Positions 24,364 to 33,679 of a stretch of DNA of 64,000 nt are shown in pieces (within the stretch, counting starts at the first letter, position 1; each line of letters begins with the position of its first letter). The position numbers and the translations under genes were made by a program. The DNA lies in the NCBI RefSeq assembly GCF_027563465.1, contig NZ_JAPFQA010000005.1, positions 248,001 to 312,000 of the forward strand, given 5' to 3'. Source of the DNA: Mesorhizobium qingshengii. Its GTDB lineage: Bacteria > Pseudomonadota > Alphaproteobacteria > Rhizobiales > Rhizobiaceae. The notes under the pieces are model-generated. The model had not been told where the DNA came from and did not search any database. It saw only the letters and a list, made by a program, of their open reading frames with translations.

Positions 24364-24882
24364 TTGAACTCGGAGAAAGGGCGAGGATCGCCGCTGTTTG
24401 AAAACCGCCGCGAAATTTCCACGCCGGCTGGGCGATTCGACAGGGAGGCCGTGCCCGCAGCCGTGATGAGGCGCGCGCATGGCGAGAAACTGCAGCTCTG
24501 CGATTCTCTGGAGAAAATCGCCGATGCGCTGCCAGGCGTCGATCACCTGATGTGTCTCAGCACGGCTAACGCGATCTTGCCGCTTTTGCGCAGCATTCAT
24601 CAATATGAAGAGACGGTCATTTTCCCCGCTTACGAAGACGCGGTGGTCGGCAGCGATGCGAACCTTGCCTCAACCCGGCGATTGCGGGCCGAACACGTGG
24701 AAGACGAGTGCTTTGCCGGCGAGGTGACCGAAATTCTGCTGGCGATCGGTCATGGCGAGCCTGTCGAGAATCCAGAAGCTATCGGCTTCATGCTGCGCGG
24801 TTTCTTTGAAAGCATGCGCAGGCACATCGCATTTGAACGCGAGCATGTCTTGCCGATGATCGGGATCGCGGACGCGCGCTAG
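24364..24882 (+). CDS. Hemerythrin-like (HHE) domain protein
   Basis: The 172-residue protein carries an HHE-type four-helix fold: LRSIHQYEETVIFPAYEDAV, RRLRAEHVEDECFAGEVTEI and RRHIAFEREHVLPMI supply the His and Glu residues expected for a di-iron site. A TTG start at 24364 is chosen because GGGGAGG lies 6 nt upstream; in-frame GTG/ATG codons at 24451-24466 lack good spacing. Such proteins bind oxygen or respond to NO or iron. It is divergent from ccoN across a shared anaerobox, and its stop overlaps the fnrN stop (CTAG). A role in oxygen or NO handling in microaerobic cells is inferred. Confidence 0.82.
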   Translation: MNSEKGRGSPLFENRREISTPAGRFDREAVPAAVMRRAHGEKLQLCDSLEKIADALPGVDHLMCLSTANAILPLLRSIHQYEETVIFPAYEDAVVGSDANLASTRRLRAEHVEDECFAGEVTEILLAIGHGEPVENPEAIGFMLRGFFESMRRHIAFEREHVLPMIGIADAR

Positions 24883-25607
24883 GCCCCGGAGCGGCGCTCC
24901 AGGCGGCTCAGGCTTTCCACCGTCACATGTCGATTGTTTTCGATCCGGATTACGCCCTCTGTCCGCATTCTGGTCAACTGGCGGCTCACCGTCTCGATCG
25001 TCAGACCGAGAAAATCGGCGATGTCGGCGCGTGTGAGCGGCAGATCGAAGCTCGTCGAATTGGTGGCTGGGTCAGTTGCAGGATCGATATTCCTGGCAAT
25101 CATCAGCAGAAAGCTCGCCACTTTCTCCGAAGCGGTCTTGCGTCCCAGCGTCACCATCCACTCGCGTGCTTCGTCGAGCTCCTTCAGCGTCTGCTTGAGC
25201 AGGCGATGCTCGAGTTCCGGTGACTCCCTCATCATCCTTTCGATGGACGCCTTTGGAAATGAACACAGGGAGACGGCCGTTGCCGCTTCGGCGTTGATCT
25301 CGCTTTCAACCTTGAAAGGTCGCCCCAGGAAATCGGGGGCGAACTGGAGGCCGACGATTTGCTGACGTCCGTCAGAAAGGCCCTTTGTCAGCTTCACCAC
25401 GCCGGAAAGCACGTTGGAATAGCTGTTGACGGTCTCGGCATCGCCAATCAGTTCTGCGCCTGGTTCAATCGTGTACCTCGATGAGGTCTTGGAGAGCGCG
25501 ACCAACTGGTCGGGGTCAAGCGCACCGCAAACGCCGCGATGCCTTGCCTCGCAGGATTGGCAAAGCACGGGAATGCCGGCGCTGTGAACATCTTGACGCA
25601 CTGTCAT
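24879..25607 (-). CDS. fnrN: Oxygen-responsive regulator FnrN
   Basis: The 242-residue Crp/Fnr protein has the FNR-type Fe-S cysteine set: Cys16, Cys19, Cys27 (VLCQSCEARHRGVCGAL) and Cys115 (AVSLCSFPKA). The HTH (LTRADIADFLGLTIETVSRQ) has the classical E-x-x-S-R recognition residues that read TTGAT. FnrN activates the fix/cco operons and hemN when its 4Fe-4S cluster is intact at low oxygen. It diverges from hemN; the dyad at 25694-25707 lies 87 nt upstream of its own start, suggesting autoregulation. Confidence 0.94.
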   Translation of the reverse strand: MTVRQDVHSAGIPVLCQSCEARHRGVCGALDPDQLVALSKTSSRYTIEPGAELIGDAETVNSYSNVLSGVVKLTKGLSDGRQQIVGLQFAPDFLGRPFKVESEINAEAATAVSLCSFPKASIERMMRESPELEHRLLKQTLKELDEAREWMVTLGRKTASEKVASFLLMIARNIDPATDPATNSTSFDLPLTRADIADFLGLTIETVSRQLTRMRTEGVIRIENNRHVTVESLSRLERRSGA

Positions 25608-25693
25608 CGCGGTCGTCCGTGGATCCAGAATGCCGGCAAGATAGCATCGGCCATTGAAAATGCCTTGCGGCAGTTTGTCCGTCGAAGAGGGCT

Positions 25694-25707
25694 TTGACCG
25701 AAATCAA
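25694..25707. promoter_or_regulatory. FNR/FixK-type anaerobox TTGACCGAAATCAA
   Basis: TTGAC-N4-ATCAA dyad between divergent fnrN and hemN; 57 nt upstream of the hemN ATG and 86 nt from the fnrN ATG. Confidence 0.82.
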
Positions 25708-25764
25708 GGCATTGGCGTGCCGATGCGGCCATTTCCTTGACCATGCAAACACAGGGATCGTGAC

Positions 25765-27114
25765 ATGCGACCGGAATTAGCTGCCAGACTTGGCGAGAAC
25801 GTGCCGCGCTACACCAGTTATCCGACCGCGCCGCATTTCCATCCGGGGGTCGATGCCACTGCCTGTCGAGGCTGGATGGAGGCGCTCGGCAACGGCGATG
25901 AGATTTCACTCTATCTGCATATCCCCTACTGCGACAGGCTCTGCTGGTTCTGCGCCTGCCATACCAAGCAGACACGTCACTATGAACCGGTGACCGCCTA
26001 TCTCCGTTCGTTGCATGCGGAGATCGCCACGGTTGCCCGTATCGTCGCCGGCAAGGCCGGGGTGCGTGCTGTCCACCTCGGCGGCGGTTCTCCGACGATG
26101 CTGAAGCCCGAGGACATGGTGGCGCTGGGTGCGGCATTGCGCGCCAGCTTTGATTTTCTTCCAGACGCGAGGATCAGCGTCGAAATCGAACCCAACGATA
26201 TGGACGACGGACGCCTCGACGCGCTCGCTGAAATCGGCATGACGCGAGCGAGCCTCGGCGTACAGGATTTCGATCCGAAGGTGCAGAAGGCGATCAACCG
26301 CGAGCAGAGCTTCCTGCTGACCAAGGCTGTCGTCGACGGGGTTCGCTCACGCGGTGTCGAGTCCGTGAACCTCGATCTGCTCTACGGCTTGCCGCACCAG
26401 ACCAGGGAGAGCGTCTCCTCCACCGTCGAGCAGGCGCTGACCCTGGAGCCGGACCGGATAGCGCTTTTTGGCTACGCCCATGTGCCGTGGTTCAAGAAGC
26501 ATCAAACGATGATCGACGAGGCATGGTTGCCCGGTCCCGTGGAGCGTTTTGCGCAATCGCAACTGGCCGCGCGGGCGATCGTCGACAAGGGATACGAGGC
26601 CATCGGGCTCGACCATTTCGCCAAGCCCGGCGATGCACTGGCGGTTGCGTCCCGCTCGGGGACATTGCACCGAAACTTCCAGGGCTACACCGAGGATCGC
26701 TGCGAAACCCTGATCGGCCTCGGCCCGTCATCCATCAGCCAATTTCGCCAAGGCTATGCGCAGAACATGCCTTCAACCGCCGAGTATGGACGCATGGTCG
26801 CAGGCGGCGGACTGGCCGCGATCCGCGGCATCGTATTGTCCGATGACGATCGCGTCCGTGGCTGGATCATCGAGCGCCTGATGTGCGATTTCGCCTTCTC
26901 GGCAATCGACCTGGTGGAACGCTTCGGCGAGTGCGGCCGACGGCTCCTTCTCGAGGCAAGTTCCATGGCTCTCAAGGATCCCGACCGGTTGCTTGTGCTC
27001 GACGGCGACCGCTTCGTCGTGCCGGCGGAAAGCCGCCCCTTTGTCAGGAGCATCGCGGCGAAGTTCGACACATATCTCGAAACCGGCACAGCCAGGCATT
27101 CGGCGGCGGTATGA
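25765..27114 (+). CDS. hemN: Oxygen-independent coproporphyrinogen III oxidase HemN
   Basis: The 449-residue radical-SAM enzyme has the CxxxCxxC cluster motif in LHIPYCDRLCWFCACHTKQ, preceded by VPRYTSYPTAPHFHPGVD and followed by HLGGGSPTMLKPEDM. Length and N terminus match true HemN, which decarboxylates coproporphyrinogen III to protoporphyrinogen IX without oxygen and so keeps heme synthesis going for cbb3 oxidase. The anaerobox is 57 nt upstream of the ATG at 25765. It converges with the channel gene. Confidence 0.95.
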   Translation: MRPELAARLGENVPRYTSYPTAPHFHPGVDATACRGWMEALGNGDEISLYLHIPYCDRLCWFCACHTKQTRHYEPVTAYLRSLHAEIATVARIVAGKAGVRAVHLGGGSPTMLKPEDMVALGAALRASFDFLPDARISVEIEPNDMDDGRLDALAEIGMTRASLGVQDFDPKVQKAINREQSFLLTKAVVDGVRSRGVESVNLDLLYGLPHQTRESVSSTVEQALTLEPDRIALFGYAHVPWFKKHQTMIDEAWLPGPVERFAQSQLAARAIVDKGYEAIGLDHFAKPGDALAVASRSGTLHRNFQGYTEDRCETLIGLGPSSISQFRQGYAQNMPSTAEYGRMVAGGGLAAIRGIVLSDDDRVRGWIIERLMCDFAFSAIDLVERFGECGRRLLLEASSMALKDPDRLLVLDGDRFVVPAESRPFVRSIAAKFDTYLETGTARHSAAV

Positions 27115-27126
27115 GCGTGGATCGGC

Positions 27127-27558
27127 TCAGAAATGCTCCCCCGCCTTGAACGGGCCGACGCGCGTTCCGGCAGCGATCAGATAGGCGGTGGACCAGCCGA
27201 TAAGCAGAAACCCGTTCACGCCTTCGAGCGCCGCCAGTATGCGCCATCCATGAGCAGGCACGACGTCGCCATAGCCAACCGTCGAAAAGGTGATGGTTGA
27301 AAAGTACAGGGCGGTTTCGAAGTCGACGAAGATATCGAGCAACCGGTATAGGCCGGCCCAGAGCCAGACCTCGGTGGTCATGACGGCGAAGAGCCCCATC
27401 ACCACACTGATCATAGCGACAATGCGGCTGCGACGCCCGTGCATGCGAAACCGCGCGACAAGGTATCCCATCGCACGCGTGATGGCGATGAGGCCAAAGG
27501 TGTGGACCAGGACTGTCAGACTTATGATGACGGTGCCGATGAGGAGATTGAGGACCAT
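27127..27558 (-). CDS. Potassium-channel-like ion channel protein
   Basis: The 143-residue protein has three hydrophobic segments (LLIGTVIISLTVLVHTFGLI; ISVVMGLFAVMTTEVWLWAG; LEGVNGFLLIGWSTAYLIAA) and a pore loop with the selectivity signature TFSTVGYGDVVP. There is no cytoplasmic RCK/TrkA_N domain, so it is a minimal two-pore-helix type channel subunit (Pfam Ion_trans_2 type). The ATG at 27558 (MVLNLLIG) is preferred; the frame is open further upstream but with non-membrane, Arg/Pro-rich sequence. It converges with hemN, 12 bp apart. Its gating is unknown. Confidence 0.85.
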   Translation of the reverse strand: MVLNLLIGTVIISLTVLVHTFGLIAITRAMGYLVARFRMHGRRSRIVAMISVVMGLFAVMTTEVWLWAGLYRLLDIFVDFETALYFSTITFSTVGYGDVVPAHGWRILAALEGVNGFLLIGWSTAYLIAAGTRVGPFKAGEHF

Positions 27559-27816
27559 GCGCGGAAGGTAGAAATCGCAATTGCGTCCTTCCTTGCGCGA
27601 AATCAAACCTGGGCGGCTTTCGAGCGTTGAACCGGCAGGTTTCGCCGGCAGACTGCTGGCGCCCAGCCGCGGCGGGCAAGTTCGGCAGTCTCGGCGGTCG
27701 TGTCTGGCACCGTGTTGACCGAAAGTGTTCGGACGGGCTGGCGGATTTGTTGGCCCCGAATGCCGGATTGACGGACTTGACCTTCGCAACAACGTCGACT
27801 AGCTAGGTCACTGTAT

Positions 27817-27890
27817 GCGGGTATGGTGAAATGGTATCACAAGAGCCTTCCAAGCTCACAGTGCGGGTTCGATTCCCGCTACCCGCTCCA
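27817..27890 (+). tRNA. tRNA-Gly (anticodon TCC)
   Basis: A 74-nt cloverleaf: acceptor stem GCGGGTA/TACCCGC, D stem GTGA/TCAC, anticodon loop CTTCCAA with anticodon TCC, T arm GCGGG-TTCGATT-CCCGC, and CCA encoded. A degenerate copy of its 3' end lies at 28022-28040. Confidence 0.96.
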
Positions 27891-27923
27891 AAGGCCCACG
27901 CCAACTACCTCTGACCTGACGTC

Positions 27924-27949
27924 CGATTGAACACCAAAGCGTTCAATCG
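27924..27949. repeat. 9-bp-stem hairpin downstream of tRNA-Gly
   Basis: CGATTGAAC and GTTCAATCG form a perfect stem with an 8-nt loop. It sits in the 130-bp stretch between tRNA-Gly and its partial copy. No T-run follows, so a terminator role is uncertain. Confidence 0.5.
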
Positions 27950-28021
27950 AGCGATTCCCTTGCGGCACACGGGCGGGAACGCTTCGAGGGCGGGCTGTTG
28001 GCTCCCAGCCGGAATATTTGG

Positions 28022-28040
28022 GGGTTCGCTACCCGCTCCA
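28022..28040 (+). repeat. Degenerate partial copy of the tRNA-Gly 3' end
   Basis: The 19-nt GGGTTCGCTACCCGCTCCA equals the tRNA-Gly T-arm/acceptor 3' end with 7 nt deleted from the T loop and stem. The last 14 nt are identical to tRNA positions 27877-27890. Such copies are typical of att-site scars left by integrases at tRNA genes. Confidence 0.6.
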
Positions 28041-28053
28041 GAGGTGACGGGTC

Positions 28054-28941
28054 CTATGCGACGACGGCCAGCCTGCGCTGGCGCTGATCCAGCGACACGA
28101 TGGTCAGTCCGCTGCCGACAACCAGCAGGATGCCGCAGACGGCCAGTGCATTGGGGAATTGCCCGAACACCAGCAGGCCCGAAATGACCGCCCAGACGGT
28201 GAAGCAATAATAGAAGGGCGCCACGGCACTGGTTGGCCCGACGCGATAGGCCATGAAAATGAAGAAGTGGCCGAAGATCAGGAAAAATCCGGCGCCGGCC
28301 ATCAGCAGCAGGTGACGCGTCTCGGGCATGACCCAGCGCTCCGAAATCAGATGCGCGGCACCTGCGCCGATCAGCACCACAACGACTGCGGAAATCGCCA
28401 CGATCATCCCGGGCACCTCGGCCGAGACCCGCCTGCCGGCAAGGTCGCGCGCCGCCGCCAGCGCCGCGTTGCCCAGCGCCAGCAAGGCGTAGACCGAAAT
28501 GCCTTGCACGGTCGGTTGCGCCACCATCAGCGCGCCGATGAAGCCGAGCCCGATCAGAGCCATCCGCCGGCCGCCGATCCGCTCGCCAAACAGGATCGAC
28601 GAGCCCACCAGCATCAAGAGGGGTGTGATCTGCCCGAGTGCGGTCGAATCCGCGATCTGCATGTTGGCGAGCGCCACCACGTAACAGAGGATCGCCGCCA
28701 GCTCGAGCAGGTTCCTGCGCAGCACGCGCTTGTCGAGGATCAGCGGGATCTGTTTGCGGTAACCCAGCGCGAACAGCAGCGGGAAGCCCCAGAGCGTTGC
28801 GGCCGTGCCGCGCAAAAACAGCACTTCGTAGGATGGCAGGCCTGACGTTGCGAGCTTCATCATCGTGTCGTTGACGAGGTACGATCCCGTCGAAACGATC
28901 ATGAACAGCGGGCCACGGATTGAGGCGGGGATGAAATGCAT
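28054..28941 (-). CDS. EamA/DMT family transporter
   Basis: The 295-residue protein has ten hydrophobic helices arranged as two EamA repeats (first from SIRGPLFMIVSTGSYLVNDTM; second from YALLALGNAALAAARDLAGR). The pattern matches the drug/metabolite transporter superfamily (RhaT/EamA, RarD-like), inner-membrane exporters or permeases of small metabolites. The substrate cannot be inferred. The ATG at 28941 has only a weak ribosome-binding site. It is a lone leftward gene between tRNA-Gly and tuf, divergent from tuf. Confidence 0.88.
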   Translation of the reverse strand: MHFIPASIRGPLFMIVSTGSYLVNDTMMKLATSGLPSYEVLFLRGTAATLWGFPLLFALGYRKQIPLILDKRVLRRNLLELAAILCYVVALANMQIADSTALGQITPLLMLVGSSILFGERIGGRRMALIGLGFIGALMVAQPTVQGISVYALLALGNAALAAARDLAGRRVSAEVPGMIVAISAVVVVLIGAGAAHLISERWVMPETRHLLLMAGAGFFLIFGHFFIFMAYRVGPTSAVAPFYYCFTVWAVISGLLVFGQFPNALAVCGILLVVGSGLTIVSLDQRQRRLAVVA

Positions 28942-29234
28942 CCGGTCAGGAGATCAGACCTCGATGACGACCGCAATGGGCCATGAGCTGGCCGTGAATC
29001 AGACAGTGATGGGCAAGGACGAGGGTGCGATGCCGGCTTTGTCCGACCGGTCTTTCGCCCATTTCATTCCCCCGTGGGTGTTCCTATATCAGCGCCACAC
29101 CCCGCAACCGGATCTCGGGTTCGGACCGAGTGAGACGGCGCCCGGCCAAAAGACGCTTGTGTTTTTTGGCCTTTGTCGCTAATCGCCCCGCATTCGACTG
29201 AACTGAAGGTCAAGGCCGTCCAAGGAAAGAGACT

Positions 29235-30410
<1,176 letters not shown>

Positions 30411-30440
30411 TCGAGGCCGGCATCCGCCGGATCGAGAAGA

Positions 30441-30473
30441 AAAGGGCGGTCTTCGGGCCGCCCTTTGTTTTTT
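30441..30473 (+). terminator. Rho-independent terminator of tuf copy 1
   Basis: AAAGGGCGG pairs with CCGCCCTTT around TCTTCGGG, followed by G and TTTTTT. It is 30 bp after the tuf stop codon. Confidence 0.93.
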
Positions 30474-30535
30474 GGCTCCGCTGAACAAGTATTGCTGCCG
30501 TTTAGGCTGTTGCACGAATTCCCGCCGTAACTATT

Positions 30536-32341
30536 ATGAGTTGCGTTGGTGGAGGGCATTTGCCAACCGTGGTTCTGGGATGTTCAAAAAGTACAACAGG
30601 CTCGCGGCGTTGGCTCGTCCGCCTGGCGCTGGTGATCGCTATGGCAATAGCTGCCTCCGTCACGAGGGCCGATGACCCCTCCGACCCGAGAACATGGAAT
30701 CCCGATAAGTGGTACCTTCAGCACCTTCTGTCCGATAGTTTCCCGGAGATGCAATTTGCCGTCGTCCGCAGCAACGCGGCTGGCTGCGAGCCAAACTGTC
30801 CGGAATGGATTTCGGCTGAAGGCACCATTGAGGCCGGCACGCCGGCCAAACTCAGGCAAATATTGAAGACGCTTGGTCGCCGCCACCTGCCCATCATCGT
30901 CAATTCTCCCGGCGGCAGCGTCGACGCCGCGCTCCAGCTCGGCCGCATAATCCGCAAGAGCAAACTCGATGTAGCCGTTGGTGCCACCAAATTCTCCGGC
31001 TGCCAGCCGGGGATGGACCTTTGCCGGGCCGGCAAGGGCCCCTATTTCGGCATTGCGTCCGACGGCGGTGCCATGTGTAATTCCGCCTGTCCGCTGATGT
31101 TTGCCGGAGGTGTCAACCGCCTGGTTGGCAGATGGGCTTATCTCGGCGTCCACCAGATCACTACGACATTCCAACGCCAAAAGATCTATTACCGTACCAT
31201 GTACAGAATTGTGCATGGCAGGAAGAAGATTATCAGCAGCAAGGTCGTCAGCCGTACGAACGTCGGCACCTACAAGACCTACGAGATGAGCAAGGCGGTT
31301 GAGAGAAGGCTGTTGGCCTATCTCAGGGAAATGGGGGTGGGACAGGGCGTTCTCGACGTCATGAAAGCCACACCCGCGGGTGACATCCGCCAGGTCCCCC
31401 TCGACGACATGACGACGATGAAGCTGGTCACCAGCAAGGGCACTCTCGATATACTTGTATGGGCGGGCATATGCCGACGAAGTCCTGCGCCGGCGAACTG
31501 CAGGGAAATCCCTGCGAACGCCAAGCCGGCCGAGGTAGCGGCGATCGAGGCCAAGGCCTCACCCTCCCAACCGGCTCAAGTCCCACTTTCGCAGCCTGCC
31601 AAGGCAGCACCATCTCAACCTGCGAAGGCTCCGCCCACCAAGCCGTTCTGGTCAGCGCCAGGAAATGGGGCGCCGGAGATGCGCTTCGTGGTTGTTCGTG
31701 GCAGTGACGCGCTCTGCAATCCCGACTGCCCGGAATGGATCTCGGCCGAAGGCGCGATCACGCCTCAGACCCCGCAGAGGCTTAGCCAGTTGCTCGCCAT
31801 GCTTGGCAACCGGCGGCTGCCCGTTGTGATCAGCTCACGGGGAGGCGACTTGTTCAGCGCTTTGATCGTGGGTCGGCTCATCCGAGAACGGACGCTCGAC
31901 GTCGCGGTCGCCCGCACCAATATTACAGGCTGTGAGCCGGTAGGGGGAGCTTGCTTGGCCGACAACGGCGCCTATGTCGGGCTGATTAGCGATTCTGGAG
32001 TGGAGTGCGATTCAGCCTGCGCGCTCATGCTTGCCGGCGGCGTTAAGCGGTTGGTCGATCCCAAGGCGCGGCTCAGCATGTACGCAATGGGGCAGAAGCG
32101 GATAGTTAAAGCCTATCTGGAGGAGATGGCGATCGATCCCGGTCTGTTCGCGGTGATAGAGCAGCGCTCGGTCGAGCGTCAGCTTGAACCCGACATGATG
32201 CTGAAGGTCGGACTGACAACGGGACCGCAATCGGTCGACGCGCTGACCGGCGCCACCATCTGCAAGGCTGTTCCCAAGCCCAAAAATTGCCGGATCCTGC
32301 CATCCGCCGATGCCGAGGCTGCCGCGTCCGCCAAATTGTAG
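30536..32341 (+). CDS. Secreted protein with two ClpP-fold repeats, second repeat degenerate
   Basis: The 601-residue product has a signal peptide (RRWLVRLALVIAMAIAASVT, cleaved near residue 45). Repeat 1 is about residues 70-320 and repeat 2 about 380-585, joined by a Pro/Ala/Gln linker (SQPAKAAPSQPAKAPP). Both repeats share CPEWISAEG, a strand-turn with GG (NSPGGSV / SSRGGDL), paired cysteines and a nucleophile segment (CNSACPLMFAGG, Ser183 / CDSACALMLAGG, Ser493). Repeat 1 has His206 (YLGVHQ); the aligned position in repeat 2 is Tyr516, and repeat 2 lacks about 45 residues that follow. This matches the periplasmic ClpP/crotonase-like COG3904 type. Proteolysis is not shown. The start codon is uncertain (no clear ribosome-binding site). 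Confidence 0.78.
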   Translation: MSCVGGGHLPTVVLGCSKSTTGSRRWLVRLALVIAMAIAASVTRADDPSDPRTWNPDKWYLQHLLSDSFPEMQFAVVRSNAAGCEPNCPEWISAEGTIEAGTPAKLRQILKTLGRRHLPIIVNSPGGSVDAALQLGRIIRKSKLDVAVGATKFSGCQPGMDLCRAGKGPYFGIASDGGAMCNSACPLMFAGGVNRLVGRWAYLGVHQITTTFQRQKIYYRTMYRIVHGRKKIISSKVVSRTNVGTYKTYEMSKAVERRLLAYLREMGVGQGVLDVMKATPAGDIRQVPLDDMTTMKLVTSKGTLDILVWAGICRRSPAPANCREIPANAKPAEVAAIEAKASPSQPAQVPLSQPAKAAPSQPAKAPPTKPFWSAPGNGAPEMRFVVVRGSDALCNPDCPEWISAEGAITPQTPQRLSQLLAMLGNRRLPVVISSRGGDLFSALIVGRLIRERTLDVAVARTNITGCEPVGGACLADNGAYVGLISDSGVECDSACALMLAGGVKRLVDPKARLSMYAMGQKRIVKAYLEEMAIDPGLFAVIEQRSVERQLEPDMMLKVGLTTGPQSVDALTGATICKAVPKPKNCRILPSADAEAAASAKL

Positions 32342-32436
32342 AACGTGGCGGCAACTGGCCATCGAGGCAGGTTGAGTCATGTTCGATTTTTCCGCTATCG
32401 TCGCTGCTGGCGGCGGGGACTGGCGGAGGATCGAGA

Positions 32437-32919
32437 ATGAGGGAGGATATCCCGACACTCTACGAATGGGCCGGCGGCAGCGAGGCCCTGAACCGGTTGA
32501 CCCAGACTTTCTATGACAAGGTGGCGCAAGACCCGATCGTCGGGCCGGTGTTCCGGACCATGTCGCCCGATCACCCCGCCCACGTCGCGGCATTCATCGG
32601 CGAGGTTTTTGGCGGGCCGAAAACCTACAGCGAAAAATTTGGCGGCCACCGCGAGATGGTCATGCATCATCTGGGCAAGCATCTGACGGAGGAGCAGCGC
32701 CGCCGCTGGATCAATCTTCTGGCCGACGCCGCCGACGCGGTCGGCCTGCCCGACGATCCTGAGTTCCGATCGGCCTTCATGGGGTATGTCGAATGGGGAT
32801 CGCGGCTGGCCAAGATGAATTCCAATCTCGGCGAGACCTGCGACCCCGAGACGGAACCGATGCCCGTCTGGGGTTGGGGTGTGCCCGGCGGGCCGTACCG
32901 AGTACCGGGCGCCAAATAG
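32437..32919 (+). CDS. Truncated hemoglobin, group II
   Basis: The 160-residue protein has a 2-on-2 globin fold: LYEWAGGSEALNRLTQTFYD, DPIVGPVFRTM, HVAAFIGEVFGGP and HREMVMHHLGKHLTEEQRRRW with the proximal His in the last segment. The ...MPVWGWG.PGGPY tail is common in rhizobial group II members. Such proteins bind oxygen and NO and may help detoxify NO. The ATG at 32437 follows GGAGG 7 nt upstream. It lies 95 bp after the ClpP-like gene. No anaerobox is visible upstream. Confidence 0.9.
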   Translation: MREDIPTLYEWAGGSEALNRLTQTFYDKVAQDPIVGPVFRTMSPDHPAHVAAFIGEVFGGPKTYSEKFGGHREMVMHHLGKHLTEEQRRRWINLLADAADAVGLPDDPEFRSAFMGYVEWGSRLAKMNSNLGETCDPETEPMPVWGWGVPGGPYRVPGAK

Positions 32920-33239
32920 CTTGCAGTCGCCACGGGGGGGCGATGCTGGAAGATATGAAGATCGTGCGCTGGCGCGAGTGGGACGGCCCCGGCGCCTTCG
33001 TCGATTTCCCGGCGCTGACCGTGATGAGTATAACCCGCAGCGCTAGACATGCACCGAAGAAGGCATGCGATATCTCCATGAATCGCGCGCCAGCGACTCA
33101 GGCGGGAGCTTGAAGGGCTGATCGTCAGCTATCCGGATTTCCGGCAAAGCGGTTAAGGCGCGTTTGCTTGCAAACCACTCTTTACAGAGCGTGCGGAAGC
33201 TTTTAGGAAGCGCCTGCTGCGCCGAGATGCGCGCACGAT
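32920..33239. other. Stretch without a convincing gene
   Basis: Between the truncated hemoglobin and tRNA-Trp. A short frame from the ATG at 32943 (MLEDMKIVRWREWDGPGAFV..., 56 codons) could be the relic of a gene, but I recognise no family and coding bias fades after about 25 codons. The 3' part contains the tRNA-Trp promoter region. Confidence 0.4.
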
Positions 33240-33315
<76 letters not shown>

Positions 33316-33480
33316 TTTCTCGAAAATGGCCATCAAAACGATATTTCTGCGGGCGCGCCTTTGAAAATTGGCGACCCGCTTGCCATATTAGGCCGACTGA
33401 GGCATAAGAGCCCCATAGCCGGGACGGAACGACTGGATGGTTCCGAGGCGGCGTTTGGTCATAAAGCGGACACTTGCCAC

Positions 33481-33509
33481 TTGCGTGGATCAAGAATCGG
33501 TTTTATGTA
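33481..33509 (+). promoter_or_regulatory. Candidate sigma-70 promoter for secE-nusG
   Basis: TTGCGT (33481-33486), a 17-bp spacer and TATGTA (33504-33509), 171 nt upstream of secE. It is the best candidate I see in the 364-bp non-coding stretch 33316-33679, which otherwise shows no gene. Confidence 0.4.
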
Positions 33510-33679
33510 GACGAAACAGACACGCGACGCGTGGAGCTGGGAAGCCGGCTTTACGCGTCTGATTTGCATGGGCGAAATGATTGCGCTGATTCGGCGCGAG
33601 ACTGGGCTCAGGCGGCACGTCCCGGCCAGCGGGATCATCCAGGAGACCCGGCCAACGGGTCTTGAAGACAGAGCGGCAT

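Noticed and set aside
27778..27791. Possible further anaerobox (TTGACCTTCGCAA) upstream of tRNA-Gly
   Set aside because: The spacing between TTG and CAA is 7 nt, not 8, and there is no protein gene placed to use it.
27905..28207. 100-codon minus-strand frame between tRNA-Gly and the EamA gene
   Set aside because: It crosses the tRNA-like repeat and the hairpin and runs into the EamA coding region; composition is Arg/Gly/Ala-rich with no motif.
32943..33113. 56-codon frame before tRNA-Trp as a gene
   Set aside because: No recognisable family, poor ribosome-binding site, and the composition changes after about 25 codons. It may be a gene relic but cannot be supported.
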